This document shows, piece after piece, positions 13,625 through 20,775 of a stretch of 29,082 nt of DNA. Made by a program: the position numbers and the translations under genes. The notes beneath the pieces are model-generated. The model was not told the origin of the DNA and did not search any database. It saw only the letters and a program-made list of their open reading frames with translations. The DNA is taken from IMG/VR virus record IMGVR_UViG_3300042546_001227, positions 1 to 29,082 of that record; one strand, written 5' to 3'. Source of the stretch: a virus. Numbering within the stretch: position 1 is the stretch's first letter; the number at the start of each line of letters is the position of its first letter.

Positions 13625-13846
13625 ATGAAAACCTACGAAGTCACCATAAAAGCCACAATCATAAAAACATTCACCATCGAAGCCGAGTCGCGAGAAGCCG
13701 CTATCGAGCAAGCGAATGAGACATTCCATGTCGGGCACGAGTTCGATGTGCCGGAAGACTACGAACAAGATGTCGTGAGGGTCAGCCTCCAAACCCCTTC
13801 TTCCTCCGTGCCCTCTGCGGTCAATCACCAACAACAACCAACCTAA
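13625..13846 (+). CDS. DpnD/PcfM-like small protein
   Basis: 73 residues. MKTYEVTIKATIIKTFTIEA followed by ESREAAIEQANETF matches the small DpnD/PcfM pattern: two long strands, an EAES turn, and a helix with regularly spaced acidic and Ala residues, then EDYEQDVV. These proteins are typical of plasmids and phages, role unknown. The C-terminal QTPSSSVPSAVNH is encoded by repeat copy 5, so the original end was probably near VVRVSLQ. Confidence 0.65.
   Translation: MKTYEVTIKATIIKTFTIEAESREAAIEQANETFHVGHEFDVPEDYEQDVVRVSLQTPSSSVPSAVNHQQQPT
13801..13826 (+). repeat. CTCCGTGTCC-type interspersed repeat, copy 5
   Basis: TTCCTCCGTGCCCTCTGCGG followed by TCAATC, a diverged copy lying in frame at the 3' end of the DpnD/PcfM-like gene. 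Confidence 0.65.
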
Positions 13847-13847
13847 C

Positions 13848-14132
13848 ATGGACTTCTTCAACACCATCCGAGGTGTCCGCCTTGTGGACGCCACGCTGCC
13901 CGCGCTTGTGGAGCAGCTCAAACAACTCAACGCCAAGCCCTCACCCAAGAAATACCAATACGCCACCTTGCCGATGGAGGATGTCGCCTCTGCCGTGCAG
14001 GTGCTCACCAACCCCGACGCCTACATCTCCGAAGACGCCACCACCGCAGCCCTCCGCGACCTCCTCGCCCAAGGCTACCGCTGGGTTCGCCACGATGAGT
14101 ATTGGGCCGTCTTCGAAAAGGAAACCCTATGA
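13848..14132 (+). CDS. Hypothetical protein, 94 aa
   Basis: Starts one base after the previous stop. MDFFNTIRGVRLVDATLPAL leads into a helix (VEQLKQLN), then MEDVASAVQVL and a C-terminal LLAQGYRWVRHDEYWAVFEK with several aromatic residues. Likely one soluble alpha/beta domain; family not recognised. Its stop overlaps the next start (ATGA). Confidence 0.65.
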   Translation: MDFFNTIRGVRLVDATLPALVEQLKQLNAKPSPKKYQYATLPMEDVASAVQVLTNPDAYISEDATTAALRDLLAQGYRWVRHDEYWAVFEKETL

Positions 14133-14386
14133 TCTACGAAGTGCATCGCCCGCCAGTCGCTCCCACCATTCGCACGGCCAACATATCCCCCGCCAAGGAT
14201 ATGTGGGAATTCGGAGAAGACCCACGCCCCCTCGTGAGCGTGACCTACATCGACGGCACGCAAGAAGACCTCTTCCGCTACTACCACGACGAAATCTCCT
14301 TCGAGCCGCACGAGTTTATCGGCATGACCCGCGAGCAAGCACTTCACCTCCACACTCAAAAAGACATCGCCTACCTTAAATCATGA
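14129..14386 (+). CDS. Hypothetical protein, 85 aa
   Basis: I use ATG 14129, coupled to the preceding TGA, and not the upstream ATG in the same frame at 14102. MIYEVHRPPVAPTIRTANIS; a strand pair PLVSVTYIDGTQEDLFRYYH follows, then helix TREQALHLHTQKDIAYLKS. Unknown function, probably soluble. Confidence 0.65.
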   Translation: MIYEVHRPPVAPTIRTANISPAKDMWEFGEDPRPLVSVTYIDGTQEDLFRYYHDEISFEPHEFIGMTREQALHLHTQKDIAYLKS

Positions 14387-14405
14387 GCACCAAACCCGAG
14401 TAACC

Positions 14406-14437
14406 CCTCCGTGTCCTCCGTGCTCTCCGTGGTTAAA
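14406..14437 (+). repeat. CTCCGTGTCC-type interspersed repeat, copy 6
   Basis: CTCCGTGTCCTCCGTGCTCT followed by CCGTGGTTAAAC lies in the 72-base gap before the gene at 14459. It is followed by a T-rich AACATTTT leader. Confidence 0.8.
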
Positions 14438-14458
14438 CCCTCTTCCAACTAACATTTT

Positions 14459-15139
14459 ATGAAAACAGCAACAAAACCCAAGTCGGCTCCGGCCGCATCC
14501 ACGCCTGCTCCCGCAGCAGGAATCAAGAAACTCAGCTTCGGCGGCATCGCCCAAAAAGCTGAAAAGAAAACCACCGAATACCCCGCGCTCCCCGACCCTG
14601 ATGGCGAAGTCGCCAAACTCGCCAGCGAGATCATCGCCGAGGCCCGCGAATTCGAAGTCCTCGAAGGCAGCCTCAAGCTCAAGAAGGCGGAACTACGCGC
14701 CATGTCGCAAGAGTTTTACTTCCAACACCTCCACGGCAAGCACGAGATTCCCAGCTCCGTCGAAGCTAAGGGCGAGAACCCCGAGGAGAAAGTGCTCGTC
14801 ACCTTCTCCTCCCGCTACTCGACCCTCACAGACGAGACGCCAGTGATCGAAGCTATCGGAGCCGAGCGCACCGCGCAGTTCTTCCGCCAAGCCTTCGAAC
14901 TCAAGATCGACGGCGACAAAATCCCATCCGACAGAGCCGAAGACATCATCGGAGCCATTCAAAATCTGTTTGCAGAATACAACTGCCCCGAAGCCCTCAC
15001 CTTCAAAGCCGTGATCAAACCCACCCCCGACTTCCACACCGCCCGCCACACCGCCCTCTCCGTCGAGGAAAACATGGCCGTGGACGCCACCTGCCCGATC
15101 ATCGCCATGGTCAAAACCAAGGGGAGGAAGGAGAAGTGA
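14459..15139 (+). CDS. Hypothetical phage-type protein, 226 aa
   Basis: Residues 1-25 are Ala/Pro/Lys-rich (MKTATKPKSAPAASTPAPAA) and probably disordered. About 45-90 is helical with a Lys-rich KLKKAELRAMSQEFYFQHL; about 100-135 has strands including EKVLVTFSSRYSTLTDE. The C-terminal third holds FFRQAFELKIDGDKIPSD and LTFKAVIKPTPDFHTARH. I do not recognise the family. A nucleic-acid-related role would fit the neighbourhood but nothing in the sequence proves it. Confidence 0.7.
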   Translation: MKTATKPKSAPAASTPAPAAGIKKLSFGGIAQKAEKKTTEYPALPDPDGEVAKLASEIIAEAREFEVLEGSLKLKKAELRAMSQEFYFQHLHGKHEIPSSVEAKGENPEEKVLVTFSSRYSTLTDETPVIEAIGAERTAQFFRQAFELKIDGDKIPSDRAEDIIGAIQNLFAEYNCPEALTFKAVIKPTPDFHTARHTALSVEENMAVDATCPIIAMVKTKGRKEK

Positions 15140-15149
15140 ATATAAATAA

Positions 15150-15476
15150 ATGAAACCACACTACACACAATACCTTGCCGCGACCAGCGAGGGGCGATGG
15201 GGGCGGGGCGATGACCTCAAAACCGCGCTCAAAAACGCCAACGCCCTCAATAAATCGCAGACCAAACCGAAGAGGGGCATCGAAATCTTCGCTTACATCA
15301 ATATCCAACTCGAAGATGACCGATTGACCCAAGAACGCGTTGATGCACTGGCTAAAGGGCCATTCGTCAAAGTCACCGGCTACGAGCCAGGGGAGTTCAT
15401 GCTCCCCTGGATCGACGACTACGGATCGCCCCACCACTACGGGATCCTTGAAAAAATCGACCTATGCCTGCCATAA
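15150..15476 (+). CDS. Hypothetical protein, 108 aa
   Basis: MKPHYTQYLAATSEGRWGRG, then a helix (LKTALKNANALNKSQ), a strand EIFAYINIQLEDD, and a C-terminal YEPGEFMLPWIDDYGSPHHY. Likely a small alpha/beta protein; no family recognised. The leader is AATATAAATAA. The next gene starts inside its last 13 bases. Confidence 0.65.
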   Translation: MKPHYTQYLAATSEGRWGRGDDLKTALKNANALNKSQTKPKRGIEIFAYINIQLEDDRLTQERVDALAKGPFVKVTGYEPGEFMLPWIDDYGSPHHYGILEKIDLCLP

Positions 15477-15685
15477 CATCCTACACCACAAGATACGGAA
15501 GAATCATCCCCGCCCGAGTCATGGCAGACCTGCTTGCAGACATCGCCAAGGGCGTTGATTACCAAACCTCCATCACCGATCACACGCGCGACCTCATTCC
15601 CGACCACGAGGATGACTATGACGAAGCCATGGAAGTCTATGGTGCAGCAGAAGAAATGTATTACGAACTGCAACTAAATAAATGA
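15464..15685 (+). CDS. Hypothetical protein, 73 aa
   Basis: MPAITSYTTRYGRIIPARVM, then ADLLADIAKGVDY and an acidic C-terminal helix (EDDYDEAMEVYGAAEEMYYE). Overlaps both neighbours (13 bases upstream, 4 downstream), consistent with translational coupling. Unknown function. Confidence 0.65.
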   Translation: MPAITSYTTRYGRIIPARVMADLLADIAKGVDYQTSITDHTRDLIPDHEDDYDEAMEVYGAAEEMYYELQLNK

Positions 15686-16041
15686 AACCACACATACCTA
15701 CCAAGTTGAGAAACTGCCGGTGCGGCGCACGCCCCGATGAACTTCATATGTTTGGTTGCGATGTCGAGAGATGCCTTCACTGCGGAGGGCAATTTATCTC
15801 ATGCGACATGTATGGATGCAAGCATGGAGCGGCGACATACACCGATGGGGATGAGCGCCTTCCGTGGACTGGCGAGTGGCCGGACAAAAAGGAATGCCGC
15901 GAGTTCAACCTCTGGTGCTACGGCCCGCCGTGGACGCCATGCGAGCGAGACCATCCACAAGCCACAGAGGATCTTAACCGACTACAAGAAGTAGCTGAGT
16001 GGAGTGCAAGCGAGCGCCGATGGGTTCTCAAACCAACTTGA
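15682..16041 (+). CDS. Cys-rich zinc-binding-type protein, 119 aa
   Basis: Cysteine pairs CRCG, CDVERCLHCGG, and CDMYGC within the first 50 residues suggest one or two zinc ribbons. The second half has WTGEWPDKKECREFNLWCYG and ends EDLNRLQEVAEW. I recall similar Cys-rich proteins with a WTGEWPG segment in many bacteria and mobile elements, function unknown. ATGA coupling with the previous gene. Confidence 0.65.
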   Translation: MKPHIPTKLRNCRCGARPDELHMFGCDVERCLHCGGQFISCDMYGCKHGAATYTDGDERLPWTGEWPDKKECREFNLWCYGPPWTPCERDHPQATEDLNRLQEVAEWSASERRWVLKPT

Positions 16042-16049
16042 GCAAACCC

Positions 16050-16718
16050 ATGCACCTCCTCGTATCCAACGCCAAAAATCGCTACACCAAACTCGCAGGC
16101 AAGCACAAACTGCCTGCGAGATACGAGCACATCGTAGGGGATTTCCTCGGCCCTCGCTGCATGAAGTCCGGCAACCACACCCCCATATGGGCGGCGGACA
16201 ACGATGCCTACTCAGCATTTAATGAGAAAAAATACCTCAAAATGCTGGATCGCATCGCGGAGGCGAAAACTGCTCCGGCCTTTGTCACCGCGCCAGATGT
16301 GGTAGAAGACCACTACGCCTCGATGAAGCTCTTCGAGCGTTGGCACAACGAGTTGGCACAGCGCAATATCCCTGCCGCCTTCGTTCTGCAAAACGGCTGC
16401 GAAGACGCGTGGGAATGGCACATGGCGCGTGCCGACTGCTCCTGGTTCCCATGGGATGAAGTGGAGTGCTTCTTTATCGGTGGCGACACCGCTTTCAAGT
16501 TCTCCACCTTCATCCAAAAATTCGTAAGCACTGCTATATCCTGCGGCGGCAAATGGATCCACATGGGCCGAGTCAATTCCGTAAAACGCCTCCGATACGC
16601 CATACGAATCGGTTGCCACTCCTGCGACGGATCGGGCATGGCCCGCTTCACACAAAGCGTGCTGCTCCCCATGATCCTCGCTACACAACACAAACCCCAC
16701 CCCGAACTTAACCTATGA
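16050..16718 (+). CDS. TGT/DpdA-like protein, second copy
   Basis: 222 residues from ATG 16050; the frame is open from 15999, but those 17 codons overlap the previous gene and the alignable start is MHLLVSNAKNRYTKL. Landmarks are WAADNDAYSAFNEKKY (the DSGAF-like position, here DNDAY), PAFVTAPDVVEDHYAS, IPAAFVLQNG, a WDEVECFFIGGDTAFK segment and GKWIHMGRVNSVKRLRYAIR followed by IGCHSCDGSG, a signature of the phage and actinobacterial TGT-like branch. It is much shorter than true TGTs and than the 353-residue relative at 11558. The likely substrate is a DNA or tRNA base, by homology only. Confidence 0.65.
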   Translation: MHLLVSNAKNRYTKLAGKHKLPARYEHIVGDFLGPRCMKSGNHTPIWAADNDAYSAFNEKKYLKMLDRIAEAKTAPAFVTAPDVVEDHYASMKLFERWHNELAQRNIPAAFVLQNGCEDAWEWHMARADCSWFPWDEVECFFIGGDTAFKFSTFIQKFVSTAISCGGKWIHMGRVNSVKRLRYAIRIGCHSCDGSGMARFTQSVLLPMILATQHKPHPELNL

Positions 16719-17140
16719 CACCCGAAGGAAAAGCCATGCTCTTTGAATTCTACAACAGAGAGAGGTTCCCCCACCACATCGCCGACAGCAGCTCATGGAT
16801 GATCTGCCGCAACGACGAAGGATACTGCGCCGCCATACCCCGCGACCCCGCCAGCGGTGCCCTCCCGTCCCACTATGGCGATATGGCCCATGTCCAACGA
16901 TTAGTCCAGCAAGGCTACCTCACCCTGCTACCAAAAGCACAACCTATGAAACACAACATCATCATAGCCGCCACCGTCCAATCCTACTGCAACATCGCCG
17001 TCGAGGCCGAAACCGAGCAAGAAGCCGAACGCCTCGTGCAAGACTCCATCGACAAGGAAGGATTTGACTCTCCATTCTACCGAAACGCGGAGGATTGGGA
17101 TACAGATTGGCTCAACGCAGAGAACCTCCGCATCCTTTAA
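16715..17140 (+). CDS. Hypothetical two-part protein, 141 aa
   Basis: The first part (about 1-76) contains SSWMICRNDEGYCAAIPRD and ends at a Pro-rich joint. The second part, from an internal Met at about 78 (MKHNIIIAATVQSYCNIAVE, then AETEQEAERLVQDSI), resembles the DpnD/PcfM-like strand-strand-helix pattern of the gene at 13625. It may be a fusion of two small proteins, or the second part may be translated alone from ATG 16946. ATGA coupling with the TGT-like gene. Confidence 0.6.
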   Translation: MTPEGKAMLFEFYNRERFPHHIADSSSWMICRNDEGYCAAIPRDPASGALPSHYGDMAHVQRLVQQGYLTLLPKAQPMKHNIIIAATVQSYCNIAVEAETEQEAERLVQDSIDKEGFDSPFYRNAEDWDTDWLNAENLRIL

Positions 17141-17174
17141 CTTACAACTTAATTCTTAAAACTTAAAACTCTCC
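17141..17174 (+). repeat. ACTTAAAACTTAA-type leader repeat
   Basis: ACTTACAACTTAATTCTTAA followed by AACTTAAAACTCTCCC, filling the 35-base gap before the ligase-like gene. Third long member of this leader family, after 4621 and 6127. Confidence 0.75.
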
Positions 17175-17175
17175 C

Positions 17176-17799
17176 ATGATCCCATCCTACCCTCTCCGTC
17201 CTTCAAATGGCGGCCCGCTACACCTCGCTCGCCCTAAACGCGGGCAGTGGACTTACGAACCAAAAATCAACGGCTGGCGCGCCCTCGTCCACGCTCCCAC
17301 CAGCCGGATGTGGAACCGGCGAGGCCAACGCCTCTCGATAGAGCATGAGTTTGCCGCCGTGCTGGAAGCGATCCGCACCGCCGATTTGCCACCCGAAATG
17401 GAGTGGCTCGACTGCGAAGCGCTGGAACGCCGCCACGACCTCGGGCGCGGCAGCCTCGTCATCCTCGACTACCTCGCCCCAGGCAAGACCACCTACGAGG
17501 AACGCCAACTCTTACTTGCAGACGCGATACACCCACGCGGAGAAACACGCGAAGGATTTGAACGCTGGCAGTTCGATCGCGTGCCGCCTCCAGCAGATCG
17601 CGCGCTCATTTTTCAAAGCCCATTCACCGGCTCCGACCTCGAACACTATTGGCAATCCCTACAAGACCTTAACTGGCTCTGGAAGGCCGAGGTCTTCGAG
17701 GGCTTCGTTGCCAAGCGCATCGACTCCCCATACCCCCGCCAACTCCGCTCACCCAATTTAGAAAGCCCCCACTGGGTGAAACACAGGTGGGATTTTTAG
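17176..17799 (+). CDS. Minimal ATP-dependent DNA/RNA ligase (adenylation domain)
   Basis: 207 residues covering the nucleotidyltransferase core only. Motif I is E28-P-K30-I-N-G-W-R35, with K30 the expected AMP-linked lysine. Motif III is EWLDCEAL (76-83), IIIa is SLVILDYL (93-100), motif IV is EGFVAK (175-180), and motif V is WVKHRW (200-205), almost at the C-terminus. A normal ATP-dependent ligase carries an OB-fold of about 100 residues after motif V; it is absent here. The protein could work with a partner, or act as an adenylyltransferase on another substrate. It is followed 16 bases later by palindrome copy F. Nick-sealing is inferred from the motifs. Confidence 0.75.
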   Translation: MIPSYPLRPSNGGPLHLARPKRGQWTYEPKINGWRALVHAPTSRMWNRRGQRLSIEHEFAAVLEAIRTADLPPEMEWLDCEALERRHDLGRGSLVILDYLAPGKTTYEERQLLLADAIHPRGETREGFERWQFDRVPPPADRALIFQSPFTGSDLEHYWQSLQDLNWLWKAEVFEGFVAKRIDSPYPRQLRSPNLESPHWVKHRWDF

Positions 17800-17815
17800 A
17801 ATTGAAATACAGATA

Positions 17816-17838
17816 AAAATCCTTATTGTAAGGATTTT
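17816..17838. repeat. Palindromic repeat, copy F (TTG loop)
   Basis: Ten-bp perfect arms (17816-17825 with 17829-17838) around TTG, in the gap between the ligase-like gene and the gene at 17852. Same orientation as copy A. Confidence 0.88.
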
Positions 17839-17851
17839 CAAATTAAAAAGA

Positions 17852-18115
17852 ATGAGTAACATAATCCAGGCAGACCCATTTCAGTTAGCGCTTTCAAAGC
17901 TCGCCGAAAACAGATTGCGCGTCACAATAGAGGGTCGCATATACGCAGCAAGAGTCGTGGCAGTAGGCGAAAAAGTCCCGACGGCTATCAAAGAGGACTG
18001 CGTGATCGCTTTCGGAGATGGCGTGGTGGTAAAGTGCATCCCCCTTCAGGACTACCTAAGTAACTGGCAACCCCTCTACGCGCCAGCCACGTCCGATGAG
18101 TGCAGCGCCCCGTAG
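17852..18115 (+). CDS. Hypothetical protein, 87 aa
   Basis: MSNIIQADPFQLALSKLAEN, then strands RLRVTIEGRIYAARVVAVGE and VIAFGDGVVVKCIPL. Probably a small beta-barrel-like domain; no family recognised. The last 40 bases overlap, tail to tail, the leftward gene ending at 18076. Confidence 0.6.
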   Translation: MSNIIQADPFQLALSKLAENRLRVTIEGRIYAARVVAVGEKVPTAIKEDCVIAFGDGVVVKCIPLQDYLSNWQPLYAPATSDECSAP

Positions 18116-18534
18116 ACTTTGAGCTTGTGGTATCGCCGAGCGATCTGCGTTGCCTCATGACGGGTAACGAATGGTTGCTGCGTGGTGCGGAACCCCCACG
18201 CGGGGTCGGACTCCACCAAACGGATTGCAGCGATACCTTTTACTGGCTTGTAGGAAGAAGTCGCTCCTGCGACCTTGCCCCCCGCCTTCTGATACAGACC
18301 AAAGTGACCATCGATCATCTCTCCAGTGCGAATCTGAGAATTTGGCAGGCGCATGGCCACGCCAGTTAGCTTCTCGATAGGCTTGGCATTCTTAAATCGC
18401 ATGTTGCGGAAATGAGCAGCCCAAGCTTCTCGCCCCATGCGCGGCCCGACCATCGCCTTCTGCAAGGCCTCCACATTTGGCACATAAAACTCCACCAACC
18501 CCCTCAACCTTTCCAAAAATATAACCCGATTCAT
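18076..18534 (-). CDS. Hypothetical protein on the opposite strand, 152 aa
   Basis: Good coding character on the minus strand from MNRVIFLERLRGLVEFYVPN. The middle reads RMGREAWAAHFRNMRFKN and AMRLPNSQIRTGEMIDGHFG, and the C-terminal part VESDPAWGFRTTQQPFVTRH. An in-frame ATG at 18555 would add seven residues, but that lies inside the divergent gene. Third-position usage is more G/T-rich than in the rightward genes, suggesting a separate origin. It overlaps the neighbour on each side: 40 bases at its 3' end and 2 bases at its start. The only leftward gene amid about 25 kb of rightward genes. Function unknown. Confidence 0.65.
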   Translation of the reverse strand: MNRVIFLERLRGLVEFYVPNVEALQKAMVGPRMGREAWAAHFRNMRFKNAKPIEKLTGVAMRLPNSQIRTGEMIDGHFGLYQKAGGKVAGATSSYKPVKGIAAIRLVESDPAWGFRTTQQPFVTRHEATQIARRYHKLKVYGALHSSDVAGA

Positions 18535-19162
18535 GCCAACCACACCCAAAGTCAACTACGCCTACTGGCTACGCCCAAACGGCACCATAGCTTCCTCGCG
18601 CCCCTCGCCGCTCAACGGCAAGAGGCCGCAGGAACTCATCATCATGGCCGAGACGCGCCGCCTGCTCCAACTCATCCTGCACAACAAGCGCGAAGAGACG
18701 CACCCCGATCTCGTCACCGCTATCGAAGTGCTGCTGCGCTCGCGCCTGCGCCGCACCTCGCCACTCACGGAACTCGCCCCCATGCAGCGCATCGCCTGGC
18801 TCGACGAATACACCCATATCGAATGCACCACCGCCTTCGAGGGTGACAGCTTCGCCCCAGGAGACTCCTACCGCGTGGTCTGCACGGACATTCCCACCAC
18901 CCACATCACCGACCGCCAGACCATGCACGGCGGCACCGAGGAGGTGCTCATCACAGGCCACGAACTCCTCGTCACCGTGCGCGACTCCCGCAAACGCCTC
19001 CATGCCTTCTGCCACACCGGCATACCCACCGACATCGAAATCCACAAACTCCACCACACCCAATACCTCCTCAACCACTTCGCCATCCCCGACGCGCCAG
19101 ACATCACCAAAGTCTACCCCGCCACCTATGCCAAACATCGCGCCTTCCTTTCCACCCTGTAA
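18533..19162 (+). CDS. Hypothetical protein, 209 aa
   Basis: Starts MPTTPKVNYAYWLRPNGTIA. A helical region with RRLLQLILHNKREE and AIEVLLRSRLRRTS is followed by strands including TEEVLITGHELLVTVRDSRK and a His-rich HKLHHTQYLLNHF. No family recognised. Its ATG overlaps the CAT (reverse ATG) of the leftward gene, so its promoter must lie within that gene. It is followed by the paired inverted repeats ahead of the ParB gene. Confidence 0.65.
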   Translation: MPTTPKVNYAYWLRPNGTIASSRPSPLNGKRPQELIIMAETRRLLQLILHNKREETHPDLVTAIEVLLRSRLRRTSPLTELAPMQRIAWLDEYTHIECTTAFEGDSFAPGDSYRVVCTDIPTTHITDRQTMHGGTEEVLITGHELLVTVRDSRKRLHAFCHTGIPTDIEIHKLHHTQYLLNHFAIPDAPDITKVYPATYAKHRAFLSTL

Positions 19163-19167
19163 CTCTC

Positions 19168-19218
19168 TTTGGTCGCCCGACCAAAAAGACTCTCTTAGGT
19201 CTCATGACCTTTGAGAGT
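19168..19218. promoter_or_regulatory. Two adjacent inverted repeats ahead of the ParB-like gene
   Basis: First: TTTGGTCG-CC-CGACCAAA (19168-19185), a perfect 8-bp inverted repeat. Second: ACTCTC (19189-19194) and AGGT (19197-19200) pair with ACCT (19207-19210) and GAGAGT (19213-19218). The pair fills the gap before the ParB-like gene. Together they could be an operator for autoregulation by the ParB-like protein or an attenuator; the T-run expected of a terminator is missing. Confidence 0.55.
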
Positions 19219-19245
19219 TTCTGTAACACAAACCAAACCAAAACT

Positions 19246-20775
19246 ATGCAAACAACAGAGCAAGTCCAACTCATCCCGCTCTCCAAGCTCCATGTGAGCG
19301 AGAGCAACACACGCTTCCCCAAAGCGACCGACCCCACCATCAAGGAACTCGCCAAGTCCCTCACAGCGGAACAAAAGACCCCCATCCTCGTCCGACCCCA
19401 CCCCGCCAAGAAGGGGCACTACGAGATCGCCGCAGGAGCACGCCGCTACACCGCCGCACTCGCAGCGGAAATCAAGTCACTCAAGGCCATCGTGCGAGAG
19501 TATGATGATGCCACCTTCGAGGAGACAATCCTCACCGAGAACCTCCAACGCGAAGACCCCGATCCCTACTCCGAAGCCATCCTCTTGCGGAAGATGCTGG
19601 ATCGAGGCCAAAAACTCAAAGAGATCGCTGCCGCCCTCGGCAAGTCGGACACTTGGGCTATGCGCCGCGCCAAGCTCGCGTCGCTGCCCAAGGGTATACT
19701 GGACGCTTGGCATAAAGGGGATCTGAAGCACTTCACTGCAGCCATGATGGAGGTCATCGCCGCCTTGCCAGAGAGCGGGCAGGAGAAGGTGATTGAATTA
19801 TTTGAAGAGGATTGTTGGGAATTCCGCCAACTTGAATCCCGCGCCGATGTGGAAGAATTTATATTCTCACGCATCAGCAACTCCCTCGATGTCCCCTGGC
19901 TCGAAGACCCCCGCACATTCGTGGACGGCTGTGGCTCCGGTTGCATGCACGACTCGCGCAAACAGGGCAAACTCTTTGACACACTCGAAAAGAGCGGGTG
20001 CGGCAACTGCCTCAACACCTCCTGCTTCATCAAGCGCAAGCAACTCTTCATCGATGCCGAATACGAAAAACTCTGCAACGGCGAGTCCCTGCCCGTCATA
20101 GCCAAAAACAGGGTGGAAATCCAAGGCCAGAAATACGAGCGCAACTACGATTGGTCGCTGGAGTTTTCCAAAACCCCTAAACCTGACGCGGAAAAAGTGG
20201 TCATCTTCGAGAACGGCACGCTCTCTGTCGCCTACAAGCACGGCGGGAAGACATCTGAAGAGAAAGGCCAAGCCAGCCCCGAGGAGAAAATGCAAAACAA
20301 GATCGCCATGCACCAAGGCAAGCGGTGGATTCTTGTCCGCGCCACGCTCGAAACAGCGATCAAGGAGGCCACTCTGGATAAACTCACCGTGCCGATAGAC
20401 CACCTCGTGGCCGTATTCGGACTAACCTACAGGGAAAGCGCCTCACCCAACACCCCAGTAAACGAGAGCCTGTGGGACTTCATTCACAACCCCACAGAGT
20501 TCCCTGAAAGAAAGAACGGATATTTCACATCTTACGATGGCAAAGTGTCCCGTGAACAAGCCCTCTGGGCCTCAATGCAGCAAGTCCTCATCGGGCTAAT
20601 CCCCCCGCCGCATCGCGTCTCCGACGCGGAGAAATTCGAAACCACCTACCGCGAAGTCGCCGCCATCATCGGCTTCGCCATCGACGCCGAGAAATACAAG
20701 GCCGACCTCGAAATCCCACCTCCAAAATCCTGGGGCAAGGTCGATCCACACACACTGGAGGCAGTAAAATCATGA
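19246..20775 (+). CDS. ParB/RepB/Spo0J-family protein with Cys cluster
   Basis: I prefer ATG 19246 (MQTTEQVQLIPLSKLHVSES, 509 residues) over ATG 19204, which lies inside the loop of an inverted repeat and whose first 14 codons look non-coding. The ParB N-terminal domain shows GARRYTAA (about 63-70) and ENLQREDPDPYSEA (about 98-111), then an HTH region (KLKEIAAALGKSDTWAMRRA). About 228-265 hold CGSGCMHDSRKQGKLF and CGNCLNTSCF, a likely zinc site seen in plasmid and phage ParB relatives. The C-terminal half is long and unrecognised. Roles in the family are centromere binding, segregation, CTP hydrolysis or transcription regulation; no ParA is present in the window. Coupled to the next gene by ATGA. 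Confidence 0.8.
   Translation: MQTTEQVQLIPLSKLHVSESNTRFPKATDPTIKELAKSLTAEQKTPILVRPHPAKKGHYEIAAGARRYTAALAAEIKSLKAIVREYDDATFEETILTENLQREDPDPYSEAILLRKMLDRGQKLKEIAAALGKSDTWAMRRAKLASLPKGILDAWHKGDLKHFTAAMMEVIAALPESGQEKVIELFEEDCWEFRQLESRADVEEFIFSRISNSLDVPWLEDPRTFVDGCGSGCMHDSRKQGKLFDTLEKSGCGNCLNTSCFIKRKQLFIDAEYEKLCNGESLPVIAKNRVEIQGQKYERNYDWSLEFSKTPKPDAEKVVIFENGTLSVAYKHGGKTSEEKGQASPEEKMQNKIAMHQGKRWILVRATLETAIKEATLDKLTVPIDHLVAVFGLTYRESASPNTPVNESLWDFIHNPTEFPERKNGYFTSYDGKVSREQALWASMQQVLIGLIPPPHRVSDAEKFETTYREVAAIIGFAIDAEKYKADLEIPPPKSWGKVDPHTLEAVKS

Noticed and set aside
18100-18369. 89-aa rightward ORF opposite the leftward 152-aa gene
   Set aside because: Weak composition and an abrupt start; the minus-strand frame has much better coding character.
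19204-19245. Use of ATG 19204 as the ParB-like start
   Set aside because: This ATG lies in the loop of an inverted repeat and the 14 extra residues do not resemble a ParB N-terminus; ATG 19246 is preferred.
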